16,445 bases of DNA from Chrysochromulina parva (Eukaryota > Haptophyta > Prymnesiales > Chrysochromulinaceae). Position 1 is the stretch's first letter, and every line of letters begins with the position of its first letter. The translations under genes were made by a program, and so were the position numbers. The stretch lies in assembly GCA_002887195.1 (NCBI GenBank), contig PJAB01001194.1:1-16445 (forward strand). The letters run 5' to 3'. The notes under the pieces are model-generated. The model saw only the letters and a program-made list of their open reading frames with translations, had not been told where the DNA came from and ran no database searches. This document shows positions 14,515 to 16,445 of this stretch, one piece after another.

Positions 14515-16445
14515 GAAACTTGTTTTCCGCCTCGCGCTCGACAGCCAGCCTCTCCATAGCGGCCTTGGTCTCGGCCAGCTGCTTCTCCAGCTCGAGCATA
14601 CGAGCCTCGGCCGCGCTCTGCCACACGTCTCCCGGCGGCGGGGCGTACTTGAAGTCCGTCGCCGAGAAGGCGCAGCGAAGCTTGAACTTGGAGGCGGTGA
14701 GGGCGGGATAGACGCCTTGCTTGATGGCGGCGTCAGTAAAGACGACCCCATTCTCTTCGCCGATCCAGCTGCCGTTCTTCGAGACGGCGATCTTTCCCAA
14801 ATTAACGCTGGCGGCGAGGCCGATGGTGTCGCAAACTTTCCACTCGCACGCCCACGGGCTACCTTTGCCGCTCCACTTGCACTTGCGGATTCCATCGAGT
14901 CCCCAAGAGTGCGCGTCATCGCCGGCGCCCTCGTTATGGGGAGCGTCGTCGCCGGTGACGAAGGCCGGCGTGGCGAAGCCGAGCTGCGCACAGCAGCTAG
15001 AGGAAGCCTCGAGGATGACAGCTTCATAGTAGGCCACGCCGCTCGTGGTCAGCAGCTCTGGAGCACCCAACGTCGAGAAGCCATGGAAAGCGATGACTCG
15101 GCTCGACGTCGTTGCCGAAGCGCCGCCGGGCTCGACGGTCACTTGCCCCGGCACTCCGCGCAGGCGGCTTAGGACGGCGCCTCCTGCCGTGCGCTGGGCT
15201 TCAGCGACCGCCGCATCCGCCACAGCGGCAAACTTTGCTATCGAAGCCTTATTCTCGGCGTCCATTGGAAGGTTCCGCAGCGCAAGCGCCGCCTCCTCCT
15301 TTTGGCCGATCGTGCCGCTCTGCAACAGCGCGACAAGCGGTGGAATCCCGCCCGCCTGCGCAATCGTGACCTTGTTCTCGTCGTTGACCGAGAGGTTGTG
15401 CAGCGCACCCAACGCTGCATCCTTTTGCCCGTCCGTGCCGCTCTGCACCAGCGCGACAAGCGGTGGAATCCCGCCCGCCTTCGCAATCGTCACCTTGTTC
15501 TCGGCGTTGACCGAGAGGTTCCTCAGCGCACCCAACGCTGCATCCTTCTGCCCGTCCGTGCCGCTCTGCAAGAGCGCCACGAGCGGCGGAATGCCGCCCG
15601 CCTTGGCAATCGATAGCATGTTCTCGGCGTTGCACGCAAGGCCCTTCAGTACCCCCGCCGCTTGCTCCTTTTGCCCGTCCGTGCCGCTCTGCACCAGCGC
15701 GACAAGCGATGGAATCCCGCCCGCCTGCGCGATCGTGACCTTGTTCTCGTCGTTGACCGAGAGGTTGTGCAGCGCACCCAACGCTGCATCCTTTTGCCCG
15801 TCCGTGCCGCTCTGCAAGAGCGCCACGAGCGGCGGAATGCCTCCCGCCTTGGCAATCGATAGCATGTTCTCGGCGTTGCACGCAAGACCCTTCAGTACCC
15901 CCGCCGCTTGCTCCTTCTGCCCGTCCGTGCCGCTCTGCACCAGCGCGACAAGCGATGGAATCCCGCCCGCCTGCGCAATCGTGACCTTGTTCTCGTCGTT
16001 GACCGAGAGGTTGTGCAGCGCACCCAACGCTGCATCCTTTTGCCCGTCCGTGCCGCTCTGCAAGAGCGCCACGAGCGGCGGAATGCCCCCCGCCTTGACA
16101 ATCGATACCTTGTTCTCGGCGTTGCACGCAAGGCCCTTCAGTACCCCCGCTGCTTGCTCCTTCTGCCCGTCCGTGCCGCTCTGCACCAGCGCCACGAGCG
16201 GTGGAAACCCGCCCGCCTTGGCGATCGATACCTGGTTCTCGGCGTTCACAGTAAGGTTCCACAGTACGCGCGCCGCGTTCTCCTTCTGCCCGTCCGTGCC
16301 GCTCTGCACCAGCGCGACAAGCGGTGGAATCCCGCCCGCCTGCGCGATCGTAACCTGGTTCTCGGCGTTGATCGAGAGGTTCCTCAGCGCACCCAACGCT
16401 GCATCCTTCTGCCCGTCCGTGCCGCTCTGCAAGAGCGCCACGAGC
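14492..16445 (-). CDS. Armadillo-repeat protein with SPRY domain and C-terminal coiled coil (5' partial)
   Basis: One uninterrupted frame of about 650 codons with stop TGA at 14494-14492; the 5' end leaves the window. It opens with about ten 41-residue armadillo repeats of the form LVALVQSGTDGQKEQAAGVL then K.LA.NAEN...IA.AGGIPP. Next comes a SPRY-like domain (about 15150-14640) with SGVAYYEAVILEASSSCCAQ, HSWGLDG and LGKIAVSKNGSW. It ends with a short heptad-like helix (MLELEKQLAETKAAMERLAV) and the tail LWPWGA. Family knowledge: armadillo repeats form a superhelical protein-binding surface and SPRY domains bind protein or peptide targets, so this is likely a cytoplasmic adaptor. No enzymatic domain is visible. 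It has no introns in 1.95 kb, in strong contrast to its convergent neighbour. Upstream exons could carry further repeats or another domain. Confidence 0.92.
   Translation of the reverse strand, partial: LVALLQSGTDGQKDAALGALRNLSINAENQVTIAQAGGIPPLVALVQSGTDGQKENAARVLWNLTVNAENQVSIAKAGGFPPLVALVQSGTDGQKEQAAGVLKGLACNAENKVSIVKAGGIPPLVALLQSGTDGQKDAALGALHNLSVNDENKVTIAQAGGIPSLVALVQSGTDGQKEQAAGVLKGLACNAENMLSIAKAGGIPPLVALLQSGTDGQKDAALGALHNLSVNDENKVTIAQAGGIPSLVALVQSGTDGQKEQAAGVLKGLACNAENMLSIAKAGGIPPLVALLQSGTDGQKDAALGALRNLSVNAENKVTIAKAGGIPPLVALVQSGTDGQKDAALGALHNLSVNDENKVTIAQAGGIPPLVALLQSGTIGQKEEAALALRNLPMDAENKASIAKFAAVADAAVAEAQRTAGGAVLSRLRGVPGQVTVEPGGASATTSSRVIAFHGFSTLGAPELLTTSGVAYYEAVILEASSSCCAQLGFATPAFVTGDDAPHNEGAGDDAHSWGLDGIRKCKWSGKGSPWACEWKVCDTIGLAASVNLGKIAVSKNGSWIGEENGVVFTDAAIKQGVYPALTASKFKLRCAFSATDFKYAPPPGDVWQSAAEARMLELEKQLAETKAAMERLAVEREAENKFRLWPWGA
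14495..14625 (-). other. C-terminal coiled-coil tail
   Basis: A heptad-like run rich in Glu, Leu, Lys and Ala (EARMLELEKQLAETKAAMER) is followed by a Trp-containing tail. It may allow dimerisation of the adaptor. Confidence 0.65.
14640..15150 (-). other. SPRY-like domain of the armadillo protein
   Basis: It starts near GVPGQVTVEPGGASATTSSR and ends near FSATDFKYAPP. Recognisable strands include YYEAVIL, QLGFATPAF, HSWGLDG and KIAVSKNGSW; the WGLDG and the K..NG.W motif are the clearest SPRY marks. A Cys-Lys-Trp and a Cys-Glu-Trp-Lys segment flank the middle strands. Confidence 0.82.
15240..16445 (-). repeat. 123-bp armadillo-coding tandem repeats with a 246-bp higher-order unit
   Basis: About ten repeats of 123 bp (41 residues). 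Two unit types alternate: one with DAALGALHNLSVNDENKVTI and one with EQAAGVLKGLACNAENMLSI. The pair forms a 246-bp unit; for example the GCCGCTCTGCAAGAGCGCC segment recurs 246 bp apart near 15560, 15806 and 16052. Two adjacent pairs encode identical protein, indicating recent unequal exchange or gene conversion. The repeat closest to the SPRY domain is the most degenerate. Confidence 0.92.

Noticed and set aside
15249..16262. 337-codon alternate frame on the minus strand over the armadillo repeats
   Set aside because: It is a frame-shifted shadow of the 123-bp repeat; the armadillo frame gives clear family motifs.

Overview
This is a GC-rich nuclear fragment from a eukaryote, most likely a unicellular alga. 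The reading frame of one gene is broken into more than 30 short exons joined by GT-AG introns. The second gene carries the armadillo-repeat style common in haptophyte, pelagophyte and related protist genomes. The clade cannot be fixed from sequence alone; a haptophyte or pelagophyte is my best guess. Nothing here looks prokaryotic.

Positions 1-14028 (+ strand) are one very large gene, cut off at its 5' end. I joined 31 exons through 30 introns. The exons sum to 9351 nt, which is exactly 3117 codons including the stop, and every junction keeps frame. The product (3116 residues visible) starts with an unassigned N-terminal region. A DUF3638/DUF3645 helicase-like P-loop ATPase core follows: Walker A GEGKTT, DEVD box, SGTPS, and an arginine motif RMRGIGKGQ. 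After it come acidic/Gln-rich and Gly/Val-rich linkers, a pair of EF-hands (one degenerate, one canonical), a region resembling VPS13/Vps62 C-terminal sequence, a WW domain, a PDZ-like domain, a 200-residue Ala/Glu/Lys/Arg helix, two copies of an SH3-like module, and a second WW domain at the extreme C-terminus. The mix suggests a large calcium-responsive scaffold built around an ATPase. The family's biochemical role is not established.

Positions 14029-14491 are the intergenic space between convergent genes. Positions 14492-16445 (- strand) are the 3' part of an intronless gene: about ten 41-residue armadillo repeats, a SPRY domain and a short C-terminal coiled coil. Its 5' end is outside the window.

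The most interesting content is in the introns. Most are bounded by a copy of the adjacent exon, so that one or both splice sites are duplicates of exon sequence. The inserted part is tiny (about 31-43 nt in the cleanest cases) or is an array of a 10-bp motif (TGATGACCTC and variants). The inserted parts fall into a few recurrent families with shared ends. Several introns contain two or three nested duplications, and one block shared by introns 12 and 28 carries a relic of exon 13. This looks like a very active intron-gain process, an introner-like system using long, variable-length duplications, caught at many stages within one gene.
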